In this document: piece by piece, positions 12,850 to 24,280 of the stretch
How the letters are laid out: each line of letters starts with the position of its first letter
Numbering within the stretch: position 1 is the stretch's first letter
Assembly (NCBI GenBank): GCA_020746995.1
Contig: JAGPXD010000003.1
Span: 1,860,001 to 1,924,000, forward strand
Direction: 5' to 3'
Source of the DNA: Plectosphaerella cucumerina
Taxonomy: Eukaryota > Ascomycota > Sordariomycetes > Glomerellales > Plectosphaerellaceae
Length of the DNA: 64,000 nucleotides
Notes under the pieces: generated by a model
What the model saw: only the letters and a program-made list of their open reading frames with translations
Told to the model about the DNA's origin: nothing
Databases searched by the model: none
Program-made: the position numbers and the translations under genes

Positions 12850-13998
12850 ATGTCCATGCTGGACCAGCACATCCCTGCCAGGGAGTCGAGGCATTCCAGC
12901 GAGTCGAAAACGGTGGCAGGCCAGCAACAGGAGGGCAACACCACTTATAGGCCCTCGACACCCCTCTCCGATACCCCTCGTTCCGTCATCAGGCCCCAGG
13001 ACTCGGACGACGATACGTACCACCACGACGCCATGCTTAACGAGTACTACGACGACATGATGGGCCGCAACCCCAAGCAGCCCCACGCCCACGACTCCAA
13101 GCCCGAGGCCGCACCCGCCCTGCCCGCCAGGAGCAACCTGCGGGCCTCGAGGCTGCTCGACGCCTTCGACATGAAGACCAACCCCGCAGAGACCACCACC
13201 CTCTCGCGGGCCACACCACAAGAGGTTTACCTCTCCTCCGAGGAGGACCCTTCCTCCTCGGCCGATGAGTTCTCCGACTACGACTTTGAGTCCGATATCG
13301 AGGACGTCGAGAAGTCCCCCGTCAGGCGTAAGAGTCATGAGGACACGGCCACTCTTATCTCTGTCGTCTTCGTCGGCAAGCCCTCCATCATCGACCTCCC
13401 AGCCTCTCGCCGCTCCTCATCCCCCTCGTCCCTCGGCGAGCAGCGACCTACCCGCATCAACACCTCGGCCACGGAACCCACCCTTCGCCGCAGGCTCTCC
13501 GTCTCGTCGACCTCTACGACAGTCTCTTCGCAGACGGCCCCCTACCCTCTGCGGTCCAGCGCAACCCTCTCCACCCTCCTCTCCAAGAAGAAGCCCGCCT
13601 TCCTCAGCATCGACCCCTACGCAAGCAAGAGCTACCAGGAGTCGGAAGAAGCCGAGAACGGCCAGGTCACCCCCAGGACGCCCACCGCTCTCCTCAAGAG
13701 GGGCATGAGCATGATCCGCAAGAGGAGCAAGCCCTACCTGAGGGAAGGCGTCAACGATTCCCGTGACAGCCTCGCCACCCCGGCTCCCAGCGTCAACCTC
13801 GAGCAGACCCAGTCCCCCAAGAAGGTCGAGCCACCCGCACCCGTCACATACAACGACATTGTCAAGACGGCGAAGAAGGTCGCCCGCGATTCGCTCTCCC
13901 TGGCTCCCGAGTCCCCGGCTGCCCAGTCCCCGGCAACACCAACCGGCCGGAACCGGATCCTGAGCAGCTTCCACCGGCGCCGGAGCATCAAGGCGTAG
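12850..13998 (+). CDS. Ser/Pro-rich conserved-type fungal protein of unknown function
   Basis: One uninterrupted 382-codon frame with strong third-position C/G preference, preceded by a CT-rich leader and a good start context (ACGCCATCATG). The protein is largely disordered and rich in Ser, Pro, Thr and Arg. Recognisable blocks are an acidic-serine segment near residues 125-155 (EVYLSSEEDPSSSADEFSDYDFESDIED), a short hydrophobic block near 172-184 (LISVVFVGKPSIIDL), a Ser-rich stretch with RRRLS-type phosphosite motifs, and a basic tail ending FHRRRSIKA. There are no signal peptide, membrane span or catalytic motifs. I recall this motif combination from uncharacterised ascomycete proteins but cannot name a function. 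The gene is isolated, with 8.8 kb before and 7.6 kb after it. Confidence 0.85.
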   Translation: MSMLDQHIPARESRHSSESKTVAGQQQEGNTTYRPSTPLSDTPRSVIRPQDSDDDTYHHDAMLNEYYDDMMGRNPKQPHAHDSKPEAAPALPARSNLRASRLLDAFDMKTNPAETTTLSRATPQEVYLSSEEDPSSSADEFSDYDFESDIEDVEKSPVRRKSHEDTATLISVVFVGKPSIIDLPASRRSSSPSSLGEQRPTRINTSATEPTLRRRLSVSSTSTTVSSQTAPYPLRSSATLSTLLSKKKPAFLSIDPYASKSYQESEEAENGQVTPRTPTALLKRGMSMIRKRSKPYLREGVNDSRDSLATPAPSVNLEQTQSPKKVEPPAPVTYNDIVKTAKKVARDSLSLAPESPAAQSPATPTGRNRILSSFHRRRSIKA

Positions 13999-15345
13999 AG
14001 CCGGCCCAGCCAGCCAGCCACCCAACCAAAACCCACTTCTTCCCTCTCCTGCCCAGCGCAGTGCACGATCTTTACTTTGATTTAATGGCGGGGCCCACCT
14101 CAAGATACCTTCTTTTTTCTTTTTGCATTTTAGGCGAGGCGTTCTCTCACCGGCGGCCAACATGGGGCCTGTGGAGTCTTGGAAACGGCGTTCGACCCGG
14201 GGCGCGGGCCAGCATGACATGGATATCACGGACGGGCAATTTGCACCCATTTTGGTTGACATCCCCTTTTCCCACCCTTTCTTCTCTTTTACCTCTGCAC
14301 ATATACTGTAATGGTCTTCCATCTGTCACGAGACGAGAAGAAAAGTCGTCCGTCCGCGGAGACAAGAGCTCAGCTAGCTGGCGGGCTAGCGATGATAACC
14401 CGATCAGGGCAAAGTCATCGGTTGTTTTAGAGACACACTGAACAATGAGAATCAGCGCCACCTCCCCTCACCTTACTTTTTTCCTCGCCCACGCCTCGTG
14501 CCCGCATGCAGCCGATAAACGTTTTTGCTTGCATCCTCTTCCTGCATGCCTCAGCCTGGCGGTACAGTGGAGACTTTTGAGCTTCCAGAAGTCCAGCAAC
14601 CCGTGATGTGCTCGTGGCGCGACTGTTGGCGGCTCACGGACACGCCATGATGGCATGTCATTTCCACAGCACGGCACCCGTCTCTCGCGTCAATCGGCGG
14701 CAGCAAGGTGTCCATCGGCCATCGGCCCCCCCTTCTTTCCTCTCGGCGTGCGCGGGGGCCCTTCGCAATCAATCAAAGTGTGCGTCTGTTTGAGCCTTGA
14801 CTCGATTCATTTGCAGCTTCTCTCAGACTATCGCGCAAGGTGCCGCAGCCGGCGGGTCTCGGCACACGGCCAGAGGAAGGATGTCCCTTGCTGCGAGGAC
14901 CGTGAACGAGTCGCGACATGGATCCGCGTTCTTGCCAGATGTCGTTCGGCCGAGGGAGGCGAGCGGGGGTGGCCGACTAGCAGACTTCATCTATCTGGAG
15001 GGACCCCGGAGATGAGGCGCGAGTCGAGATTGGGCGGGTGCTGAGGGAGTTGACGGGCGTTCATAGACTGCAGGCAGATGACGGACAGATGGATCTGATC
15101 CGAGGCCCGCGATGATCCGAGGCCAAGAGATTGAAGGTTGCCGGCACGATAGCTGGGGAGAAGGGAGGAGGGGCGAACTTTAGAGCAGCAGGCAGAAGTG
15201 TTCACCGTTGGGATGAAGTTTCAACTCTAACATGGAGCTTTGTCCCGACCGAGGGAGGGGCAATTCGTTTGTTCATGCGGCTTTCAATCTGGCACCAGAC
15301 CTGAGCCTCACCTGGAGGTATAACACCCAACAGCTCCAGCTTAGT

Positions 15346-15362
15346 AGATCAGATCAGATCAG
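15346..15362 (+). repeat. (AGATC)3 short tandem repeat
   Basis: Three perfect AGATC units followed by AG, in non-coding sequence. The array also creates several GATC sites. No function is apparent. Confidence 0.8.
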
Positions 15363-18300
15363 CAAAGCAACTCCTGCGCCCGGCAACAGCTGCGGGCTCA
15401 TCGCAATCTGAACCTCCGTCCTCCGCTGCAGCCGGCCGTCGTCGTCCCAATGTATCGAGGCTATACTCGCGGCCGAGTTCAATCGGGCAAGTGATCGGCT
15501 CGCCCGCGCGGTGCAGGTCGGTCATGCGCGTGCAGCGAACGGGCGGGCAGATCATAATGAGCAAACCCATGGGCTTAATCTACGGTTACTTGCTGGTTGC
15601 CAAAGGCGTGCCGGTGCGGTACACTGTGCTGCCAAAGTCTCTGTCTGCCGGCTCTGGGTGAAACGCAAACCCACCACGAGGACGACGTGAGATGATGGTC
15701 GACGCGGGAGGAGACAGTGCGGTCTGCCAACGGTGCCCGCGAGGGAGATTGCGCTGAGGGGCCGTGCGAAATGGCAGTCGCTGTTCGTGGGCTCGAGCTC
15801 ACCTTCACCATCACCCGTCCGCCGAGCAAGCGTGACGGCTCGCGTATCTGGTGGTCCGCCCTCCACCGAAAATGTCACGGTGCCTGGCACGATTTCGATA
15901 GTCTGCAGCTAGCAGAGGGGGACCCAAGATCTGAGGGCATCACGCTCTGCACAGATAGTGAGTAGTTGGCCCCGTCTTGATTTGACACGGCCATGTGGCG
16001 GCTCCCATGACCACGGTGCGTTGCCGCACCAGCCTCGATGGCCTTGCGCGAGTGACTCGAGATCGTCCAAGAGAGAGAACGCACGGCCGCCACGCTTCCC
16101 TCACGGTGTGCAGTGGCCCTGGCTTGCTCGCTCGCTCGGCCGGGTCGCCCGGACCTTTCAGGCTGCCCTGGAAAGCAACTGACAGACCGGACGCAAGTGA
16201 GAAAGCTCAAAGTACACCACTACAGTGTGAGAGCGAGGCTGTCCGTATCGTCCGAGTTCGACATCCCGGGCGTCGCCCAGCCCGCGATCCTAATCTCCAG
16301 CACACGGCAGGAAGCTCTGCCTTTCCCCCCTTTTTCTTCCCGGCAAAGATGCCCACGTAAAAAGAATTGGCGAAGCAGCCCACCCTGCTAGATCGGACGG
16401 ATTACCTGCGGGCACTTCGACTGCCCCCCCAGTGCTCCCCTGTCCCCTCGAAATAATCCATCCTCCGGTTGCCATGTCAGGGGTAATCCCTGACGCTCAC
16501 CAGAAGTGTGGGGGAGCCACTCGAGCTGCTGATTAGCTGCCTGCCCCCCCAGGCTCCAGCTCTGCCTCTGCCCCCCGGCACGTCGCTTGGCGCTGCACAA
16601 TCGTTTCTTTCCTCGACGACCTCGTTGAGCGTTTCAAGTTGACAGAGCCGAGAGACATGGCCTGTCCTGCCTGAATACCCCTGTCAGCAGCCCTTGAGAC
16701 TTCCAGAAGAAGAAGGGCCCCCTTCCCCTCCCCGCTTCGGCGGTGGTGATGAGAACGGGCAGACATCTCCGGAGAAGGGGTCGACCACGGAGAATAAACG
16801 CGGTTGGAAAGGGGGGGCGGCCGCCGCGAGCAGTTTTCTCACCGCGACTTGACGCGCTCGAAGGCGCACACGTGGGTTGGCATGCTTTCTTCTTCCCTGA
16901 AGCATCACGAGCGGCGCTGACTCGCACAAGAGAAGCTGTCTCGGTCATATGGACCATGATGAGGGCGTGGTTAGTACCGTGGCAGCCATGTACCAGTCCA
17001 TTGAGACGCGGAGGGTGCCCTCCTGTGCCGCTCGCGTCGAACGCTGCATGGCTATACGATGGCCACACCATCAACCGCACAGCAGCCACTCACGCATCTC
17101 ACAGACATTGCAGGCGTCCATGGTCGACGTGTCATGCAGGAACAGTCACCCCTCTTTGGTGACAGGAGTGCACAGACTGCCGTCAGGAGGATGTCCGAGT
17201 GAGAGCAGTTCTCAGTCGAAGGTCAGCCTCGCGGAATTGAACCGTCCTGCGATGGTGGCTGCATTTTAACTCACCGCTCCCCGTTCGCAAGACCGGAAAT
17301 TATCTCAATCGTCTTTCCGAAGCTGCATCGGCCATCGCCCAGCCATTTCCAGCCAGGGCCTTGATGCGCATCACGACCCTGATGTGCAGCCGTGGCGCGC
17401 CTCCTCGCCCCCGGAGCAGACACGGAGCTGCCGCCTCCGTCCGGCCTCCGATCATGGCCCCACTTTCGAAGGAAACAAAGTCGGTCTGGCATCGAAACAT
17501 CGCCAGATATCCTTGCCAGCTGTCCCAAACTGTCCTTTTAATCTACATGGACGCAGCTCTGGCCGAGTCTTCATTCCTCATTTTGCGTCTCTTGGGTATA
17601 TCAGGGCCTTGCTAACGATAGAGCACGCCACAATCTCAGAGCTTGCAGACGCAGCCGAGGACGCGGCACACCTGCCATCGTGGCTCTTCTGCCCAGGCCA
17701 TGCCAGCGAAGCCGCCGATGCCGCTCACCCGCAGCCCCATGCTGTCCAGATGCAGCCATGTCGTCGAATAATCTTCCATTCACAAGCGAGTCCGTCCCAA
17801 GAAACTGGACGCCCACGGGGCGAGGTACCTCGTCGCTTTTCGAGCCAACTGTGCTCACTGTGCTCCATATTGGACGGCACTCGCCTCGTGCCTTTCCTTT
17901 CAGAGACTTACAAAGCCTTTGACGAACAGGCGGTGTCTCGGGCCCAGATCCCAGTGGGCTGGTCAGCCCAGCGGGACAGCTCCTCGGGACGGGGTGCAGC
18001 GAGACATCGCCTCCCGGCCGGCCGGGCAACGTCCAGCAGGCGAAGCCCATTGTGGCATGTTGTCCCCCACTGGGGTACGGGTTGTCGAGGGCGGCGAGGC
18101 CTAGCCTGGGACGAAAAACTCGTCCGAACTCCTCGTGGCATGTTGCCGACTATCGACGGGTGAGAACAAAGAAACCCAGCGGGCGGGTCCCTGGAGCCTC
18201 ACCCCAAGGTGCCTGGAGGGGCCTGATCTAGAGACCAAGCCAGCCTGAGGCGGTCAGGCCCAGAACCCCGGACTTCGGTAGGCGTGAAGGGAGGCACCGC

Positions 18301-18747
18301 TTTGCCGTGGGGAGACGGTGGCGAACCAGACCGTCCCGGGCTGGTGCTGGGTAGGGCTCCAGGCAGGTCGGCAGCAGGAGCGGGAGATCGCCGTGCGGTC
18401 TCGGTCTGCGCCCGATGCCGGATCCGGCGATGCTGGCGGCCGCGATTTGCGTCTTGAATTGGTCCTTTGTCGGCTGGAACGGCCTGAACCGTCCGGCCAG
18501 CACACAGAGATAGGATGATTGAGGTTGCCCGACTGAGACATCTCTCGCCGGACAGCCGCTTCGGGCAAGCGCCAGCAGCTGGAGTGCGCAGACTGCCATG
18601 TGCTTCTTAGGACCCCTTCGCCCCGGGTTATTCATGGCGGTGGGAGAGGTGAGTGAACCTCAGCTACGCCGCTGGTGGCGAGCGAACCCCCACTGGCATA
18701 CACTGCTGGGGGCCGACGACGGCCCCGGAATGTGGGAGTTGTACGGC

Positions 18748-19233
18748 TTACACCGTCATCGTCATGTCGTTGGGTTCTTTGAGCATACTTATCCGAGCTG
18801 AGACCTCGCAACAGTCGCCGGTGGGTACGGCGATAGCTTCTTGAGTCAGGAAGCTGGCTGCTTGCTCCATGGGGAGGATTTTCAGCTCTTGGCATTGAGG
18901 CGGCATTACTACCGGCGCAAGACCTGAAGTTGCCTTGAATGGCATCCTGGAGACTCCGCGAGTCATCCTCTTACTCTACATGTCGGTAGCCACGGCGTCA
19001 TGGATGCCGAAGTTGGTAGGCTTGACCCCGGGATCCGCAAGAGCTGTCATCTCTGTATCTACCCACCACTTTGAGAGGTTACATGTGATAAGATTCTGGG
19101 AAATTATGGATAAGCTTGCCACCCTCCGTCTCAGAGCTTGTTTCCTGTCAGGTGTAGACGGCTCTTCCATAAGCTGCAGGTTGTCGCCAATAGTTACGAC
19201 CCAATCCAGACTTCTGCACCTGTTGGGCGGAGG
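18748..19233 (-). pseudogene. Possible decayed coding segment, one internal TAG
   Basis: Read on the minus strand, 162 codons stay open except for a single TAG at 18978-18976. The reading is protein-like on both sides of it (LDWVVTIGDNLQLMEEP upstream; LPMEQAASFLTQEAIAVP downstream). A CAG to TAG change would explain the break and is the kind of C-to-T mutation that RIP or simple decay makes. I recognise no family, and chance openness in a 64-kb search cannot be excluded. Confidence 0.22.
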
Positions 19234-19741
19234 TTATGACTGAGCAAAGGTACGCTCCGATCACGGAGTCCCCCTCTGTACCAGCCAGGAACTCGCAATT
19301 GAATCTTGAAAAACAATGTAAGGTCCTCGTTCCATTGTCGAAGTGTTCAAGTTAGCTCGAGGTCGCTGCCGCCGACAACTTGAAGGCACAAAGAAGACAG
19401 GACGCTGGCGAAGGGTCAACTTCAGGACGACCACCACGCCGTACGGTGAAAACCCACCCAATCCAACACCACTAATTTCTATCCATGATAGCTTTCTATA
19501 CATGGTGTGCTCAACTTGCTGGGCTGGTCTCCGACATTGCCAGAGACATCTCGATGCAGTGCGTGTAGCCAGGCGGTAACCAGAAATTTGGCTTGACGAT
19601 ATCTGACAGACTCAAAGACACTAGAGGAAGTTTTTCAGGCCCTGAGAGCTCTCAGTAGGGCGGGCAAAATGGTCATGGGCAGGGTGCAAGCATCAGCTCG
19701 AACCCAGAATATCTCACGACAGCTTCAAGTTCGGCAGGTAC

Positions 19742-20416
19742 CTAGGTACCAACTTCACCACCGTGCCAGGCTGATCTGCCTGTCTCAAAATTGCCACAAA
19801 TCCTACAAAACATCTGCGAAGACAAGGTGTAATGATTTCTAATAGATGTGAAAACAACAAAAAAAGATGCGCATAGGCCGACCAGGCTCGTTCGTGCGTC
19901 CAAGCTGCCGCCAGCAGATCCCTCAGACAGTCATTGACACTCCGGGAACCCAGCGGGTCTCCCAAAGGCAGTGTTTAACCGCTGCTCCAACTCCCCCGGC
20001 CGGTTTTGGAAGACTCCCTGCTGACCGAGGCTATGAAGCATGTTTGGCGAGGAAGGTACGATCTGGGGGGCGCGTATATCTGAGACGGCAGGCACAACCG
20101 GTCGTGCCTTCCCCCCGAGACCCCCTCTCACGAGCCACTGCTCACCCACCACAATGCTGCTCGGGAGCCCCTTGACCCGCTCCAAGCTCACGCGGAGCTT
20201 GCGGTCACGGTGTTTGTGGGAGTACGTATATGGGCCGGTATCAGATGTCAGGTCTCGAAGCTGTTCCCGACTTGCAATGTCAGGGTCAAGTTCGCCGACA
20301 TCTCCTAGCAGTGCTGTATGAGGTGACAAACAAGACACCCTCGGAAAGAACACGATGTGGAAACAACACAGACCTGTTGACGAGAGCCACTGACCATGCA
20401 TCTGTCTGTCTTTCAC
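19742..20416 (-). pseudogene. Possible decayed coding segment, one internal TGA
   Basis: On the minus strand 225 codons remain open apart from one TGA at 19933-19931; the part before it is 161 codons. The composition is protein-like (SREQLRDLTSDTGPYTYSHK, SLERVKGLPSSIVVGEQWL). There is no strong ATG at its beginning: the first possible starts are a GTG at 20416 and an ATG five codons on. CGA to TGA would explain the stop. No family is recognised. It could be a relic, a spliced gene whose exons I cannot join, or chance. Confidence 0.22.
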
Positions 20417-21605
20417 CTGCAGACAGACATTGATAGATACTTAGGGAATGGAGTAGAGTGTTGTCTCTGGCCAGAACAGAACCAGACCCCCGTATACATA
20501 GATGGAGATTCGCTCAAACAGCTGTGGCCATGCAGTAGAGCATCACGTCCAGAATTGAGCTGCTAGGAGGACGCTTTCGCGGCGGTCTCGCACTCTCCCA
20601 TCATGTACATGTGGTGAGAACTGTCCCGAGATATGCCGCAACCAGGTTACCAGGGCATCAACACACGAACCCGAGTAGAGCCAGTACTCCGGAAGTAATT
20701 GGAAAGATGCGAAGTGCAAGGGACGTCCCAAGTAACACTAGCCCAGCAGGATCATCGCTCGGCGGCAACTGGCAGTTTTGCAAACGCCATTCGCTCGAAC
20801 AGCTCTGATGTACCCAGTCTATCAACACAGATTATCCTGCGCGCTGAGTATCCGGGAGCATTGTGCCTGACGCCGAGCAAGGCTACGGAATATAATCATA
20901 TCATGCCTCTAGACCCGAAGGTACCAAGACCATGCTTGATCAAAAAGATGACATCGACCAACATGGCCTATGTGAATGCTATTCAAGGCATTGCCGGACT
21001 AAGATGAGAGTAGATAATGGCGGGTCATCAGTGTACTCCGTAACGTGCAATTGATCATCAAATAATCTGACTATTATCATCTCGTAGCACTGGCTTCAGA
21101 CCCCGTCATCATTACAAGGTGTCTTCCGCCCCCCAGTCTATCGCGAAATCACAAAGCCATGAGATATTACAAGGGTGTACAAAATATGACCCCCCAGAGA
21201 AGGACATCGGCCTGCTGCGGCTCAGCTGCCCGAGCCCCAGCATTGATACCGTCGCCTGCCATTATGGGCTGATGCCCACCAACCAAATGCCATGCTCCCT
21301 TGCCCCCCGTATTCGCCCAGAAGACATGTAACCGTCGTCAGTCCCCCCAGAATTCATGACCGGCGAAGCCATAAGCACACCAAAGGGTAGCACTCATAAG
21401 GGGACCTTCCCCTCGACTACCAACCCGTCCGATATAATCGTGCTGCCGGCGCTTTGCGGCGCAAGATGGTCCCAGCTCCCATCAGCTGTAGCGAACTTTT
21501 GACGTTGACCAAGCGGCCTCTGTTCAAACGCGCCACCTCCTCCCCGTATATATACATCCTCCAAAGATGTCGTGTGAGCACGATGTTGTCAATCCAATGA
21601 CCGGC

Positions 21606-22814
21606 TTAAGCCTTGCGAGAGCGAGGAGTAGAGCCGTTGGCCTTGGCGCCAGTGGTGGTCGCGGAGCCGTTGGACTTGCCGGGGGAGGAGATGAGGGCAA
21701 TGTCGTGCGGGTCGGGAAGAGGAGCCTGGGACATGCGGCGCAGGGACTTGCGGGTGGCAGAGCCGGGCTTCTTCGAGTCCTTCTTGTAGGTGGCGGCGTA
21801 GAAGGAGATGAAGAGAACAAGGTACGAGCTGAGGGTGACGATGCCGGAGAAGGCAGCGAACTCCTCGCCGGCGCACTTGCCCGCGTTGGGCATCCAGGGC
21901 CAGTAGGTGGAGGTGAAGTAGGTGTACGAGGCGAAGTAGACGAAGCCTGCGGGGGATGGGTCAGTCTAGCTGCTCGCGTGTGTGGTGCTGATGGGTCTGG
22001 GGAACGTACCGAGATCGATGATGAACTGGATGATCTGAAGGCGGGTGACCCACTCCTTCCACCAGATACGGACGCCACGGGCGCTCTGGAAGTAGTACCA
22101 GTACATGACGACGTGAACGGTGAGGTTGAGGGTGATGGGAACCCAGGAAACGGCGGTGGAGCCAATGAGCTGAGTGTAGCACAGGAAGGCAGTGGCGCCG
22201 TGGTGGTAGCAGTGCAGGAAGGCTGCGAGCTGTTAGCGGGGCTTGCGCGTCGCGTCGGGATAGAAAGCGCTTACTGAGGGGCTTCTTCTTGAGGAAGAGG
22301 AAGACGGTGTCGAGGAGCTCCAGGTACTTGGTCAGGTAGTTCAGCTAGGATGATGTCAGTGGCAGGTTCGTATTTGGCCGCGGGGGGATCGGGAGCCGGC
22401 GTATACGTAGTAGAGCACGACGAGGGGCTGGGTCCAGCCGCCCTCGGCATGGCAGATGGCATTGAAGATGCCGCCACGGACGACGGTGGGGAGAAGCTGC
22501 TCAATGAAGAGAGCCAGGAGGATTCCGCTGATGGCGGTAAGGTAGAAGTTGTGGATGAGGAAGAGCCCCTTGAGCTTGTAGGGCTCCCTGTTGCGCATCC
22601 ACTCGCGACCGCCGAAGATGACAGCGTAGTAGATGACAATGAAGATGGAGGTCTCCTTGATGGTGGACATGGGCGTGATGCCCTGGTTGAAGCGGAACTC
22701 GCTGGCAGGTGTGCCGACGACAGCCGTCCAGGCTTTGTCGAAGATGGGCCACAGCTCGATGCCGAAAGGGCGATCGATGGTCGGCAGCGGCAGCTGCTCG
22801 TAGAAGGTGGTCAT
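21606..22814 (-). CDS. ELO-family very-long-chain fatty acid elongase
   Basis: Four exons on the minus strand (22814..22407, 22344..22275, 22222..22010, 21946..21606) with introns of 62, 52 and 63 nt give 343 aa. The family is the membrane condensing enzyme (3-ketoacyl-CoA synthase) that extends fatty acyl-CoA with malonyl-CoA in the ER. Diagnostic motifs are LNYLTKYLELLDTVF followed, across intron 2, by the histidine box FLHCYHHG (HxxHH at residues 163-167), then MYWYYF and a conserved tail of membrane spans. Several hydrophobic segments are visible. The last 60 residues are a basic, Ser/Lys-rich cytosolic tail. Length and motifs match yeast Elo2/Elo3-type proteins, which feed sphingolipid synthesis; which paralogue this is cannot be decided by eye. 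Start is the first ATG (MTTFYEQLPLP). Confidence 0.95.
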
Positions 22815-23807
22815 TTTGACGGCGGATCGAGCGGAAAGGCTCCTCGGGATGCGGTGCGCGGTGTGACGGGGATCGAAGCGGTCGTGACGAGGCGCGAGGG
22901 CTATCCTCTGGCGTTGTCGATAGTGGCAGTGTGGAGGAGGCGCGGGAAGAGACGCGCAACCGAATCAGAGAAACAACTAAGGAGTGACGAGAATGGGGGA
23001 AGTCTCAACACCAGGCAACCGCGACAGAGGATCCGAGGGCAGGAACCAGAGGGCGGATGATTGGGGATAGAGGGAAAGAAAGGAGAAGAAGGGAGACAGG
23101 ACAAAGTTGTCTTGGTGGGAAAAAAAGAAGAGCACAGGCGGAGATGGACGGGATCAAAAGGGGATTTTGCATTGGCGGCGCGCTGGCTGCCCGCGAGAGA
23201 TGGGAAAGGTACACGGTACCTGGGGAGATTGGCTCGCATGTGATAGGTTGGGGACGCCAAGGGGCCGCCGACCAATTGGTGCTCAGGGAGAGGTCGGCCT
23301 CATTTGCCCACACGTGACTCGTCACTGGCTGCTGTTGGTTGCCACGGTGTGCCCGGGCGACGGAGGAAAAGGGGGTGGGATGAAGTCACTGCTACCTCCA
23401 TCGAGTCTAGGACCGCGCAATCTCCGTGCCTTCATGGCCGGCCCACGCTCTATTGTTCGTGCTTGCTCGCTCCATCAGCGCCGACTGGGCGTTCCCGCAT
23501 GCTTGACGACACTACGACGAATTGCTGAGCGGACCCCGGTGAGTGGAGGGACAATTCGACACGGGAGGGAACGAGCCTCGGCCTCGCGGGTTGCTGCCGG
23601 TGAACAGCGACGCGGCCGAGGATCAAGCTGTATGGGTCCCCACGGGCGACGGGGCAAGGCATCACCGATCGGAGTCTTCGGCGCGATCAAAAGGAGCCGA
23701 TGCCTGGCACACTTGAAGTCATCAATTACTGATGCACCTTGGTGCGGCACATGACTGAGTGACTCGGGCTATTTCTTCAACAGGTTTTTCTTCGGTGCGA
23801 TGGCCGC

Positions 23808-23819
23808 CCAATCAATTGG
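23808..23819. promoter_or_regulatory. Inverted CCAAT pair
   Basis: CCAATCAATTGG carries CCAAT on both strands, about 465 bp upstream of the cox6 ATG. CCAAT is the target of the HAP/NF-Y complex, which in fungi controls respiratory genes. The motif is seen; regulation of cox6 by it is inferred. Confidence 0.4.
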
Positions 23820-24106
23820 CAGCCTCGTCAGCGGCTTGTCACTGTCAGCCTTGCGAACCCAAGACCTCCAGTCACGATGGCCGTAATAGACCTGACGTCG
23901 CAGCTGCAAGGGCCAACCGCTACAATTCCTGGGCCTGTGGAGGCCGCTGAGAGAGTGTGCCAGTTGGGCTTCCACTCCCACAGGCTGGTACCGTGCCGAA
24001 GATCTCCCACACTGCTGCCGCTTTGCGGGGAAGAAGCACCAGTCGAAGCTGCACCTGGAATCAATCCGCACTGGCTGGGTCATAGGCTTAGTCAACTAAT
24101 CAAATT

Positions 24107-24111
24107 CCAAT
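24107..24111 (+). promoter_or_regulatory. CCAAT box proximal to cox6
   Basis: CCAAT lies about 170 bp before the cox6 start codon, a typical distance for a HAP-complex (NF-Y) site in fungal promoters of respiratory genes. Confidence 0.45.
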
Positions 24112-24280
24112 CCCGAGCGAGGTTACTGGTCATTCGATGCTGACCCGGCCCTTTCCATCCACTGAAACTTCCTCAGCCCATCCCAACTTCGCCCATCAAC
24201 CCGCATTCAATCCTCACCCGCCAACAACACCCGCCCCCAAAAGCCTCGCCTCGCCAGTGTTGCCTCCGCCCTCCATCGCA

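Larger units (their letters stand above)
13999..21605. other. 7.6-kb gene-poor intergenic region
   Basis: No intact gene is supported. The first few hundred bases are probably the 3' UTR of the preceding gene. Visible features are an AGATC pentamer repeat (15346-15362) and clustered C-homopolymers at about 16420-16590. From roughly 18.6 kb onward the DNA looks less GC-rich than the flanks and contains two long minus-strand frames each interrupted by one stop (18748-19233 and 19742-20416, listed separately). Frames such as 17384-18163 (plus) have no domain or splice support. Confidence 0.6.
22815..24280. other. Divergent promoter region between elongase and cox6
   Basis: 1.47 kb between divergent ATGs. 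It holds CCAAT boxes, including a CCAATTGG palindrome at 23272-23279, an inverted pair at 23808-23819 and a single box at 24107. DNA upstream of the elongase start is purine-rich on the plus strand (23040-23130), meaning pyrimidine-rich in the elongase's sense. No additional gene is supported. Confidence 0.6.

Noticed and set aside
17384..18163. 259-codon plus-strand frame
   Set aside because: No domain or conserved block; other frames open over the same DNA.
19925..20000. Possible tRNA on the minus strand (GGTTAAACA.. TTTGGGA .. GGGTTC pattern)
   Set aside because: The apparent anticodon stem arms do not pair and no 7-bp acceptor stem forms; the pattern is coincidental.
24137..24280. Upstream in-frame extension of cox6 (48 extra codons)
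   Set aside because: Pro/Ser-rich reading without presequence character; the ATG at 24281 gives the expected mitochondrial presequence.
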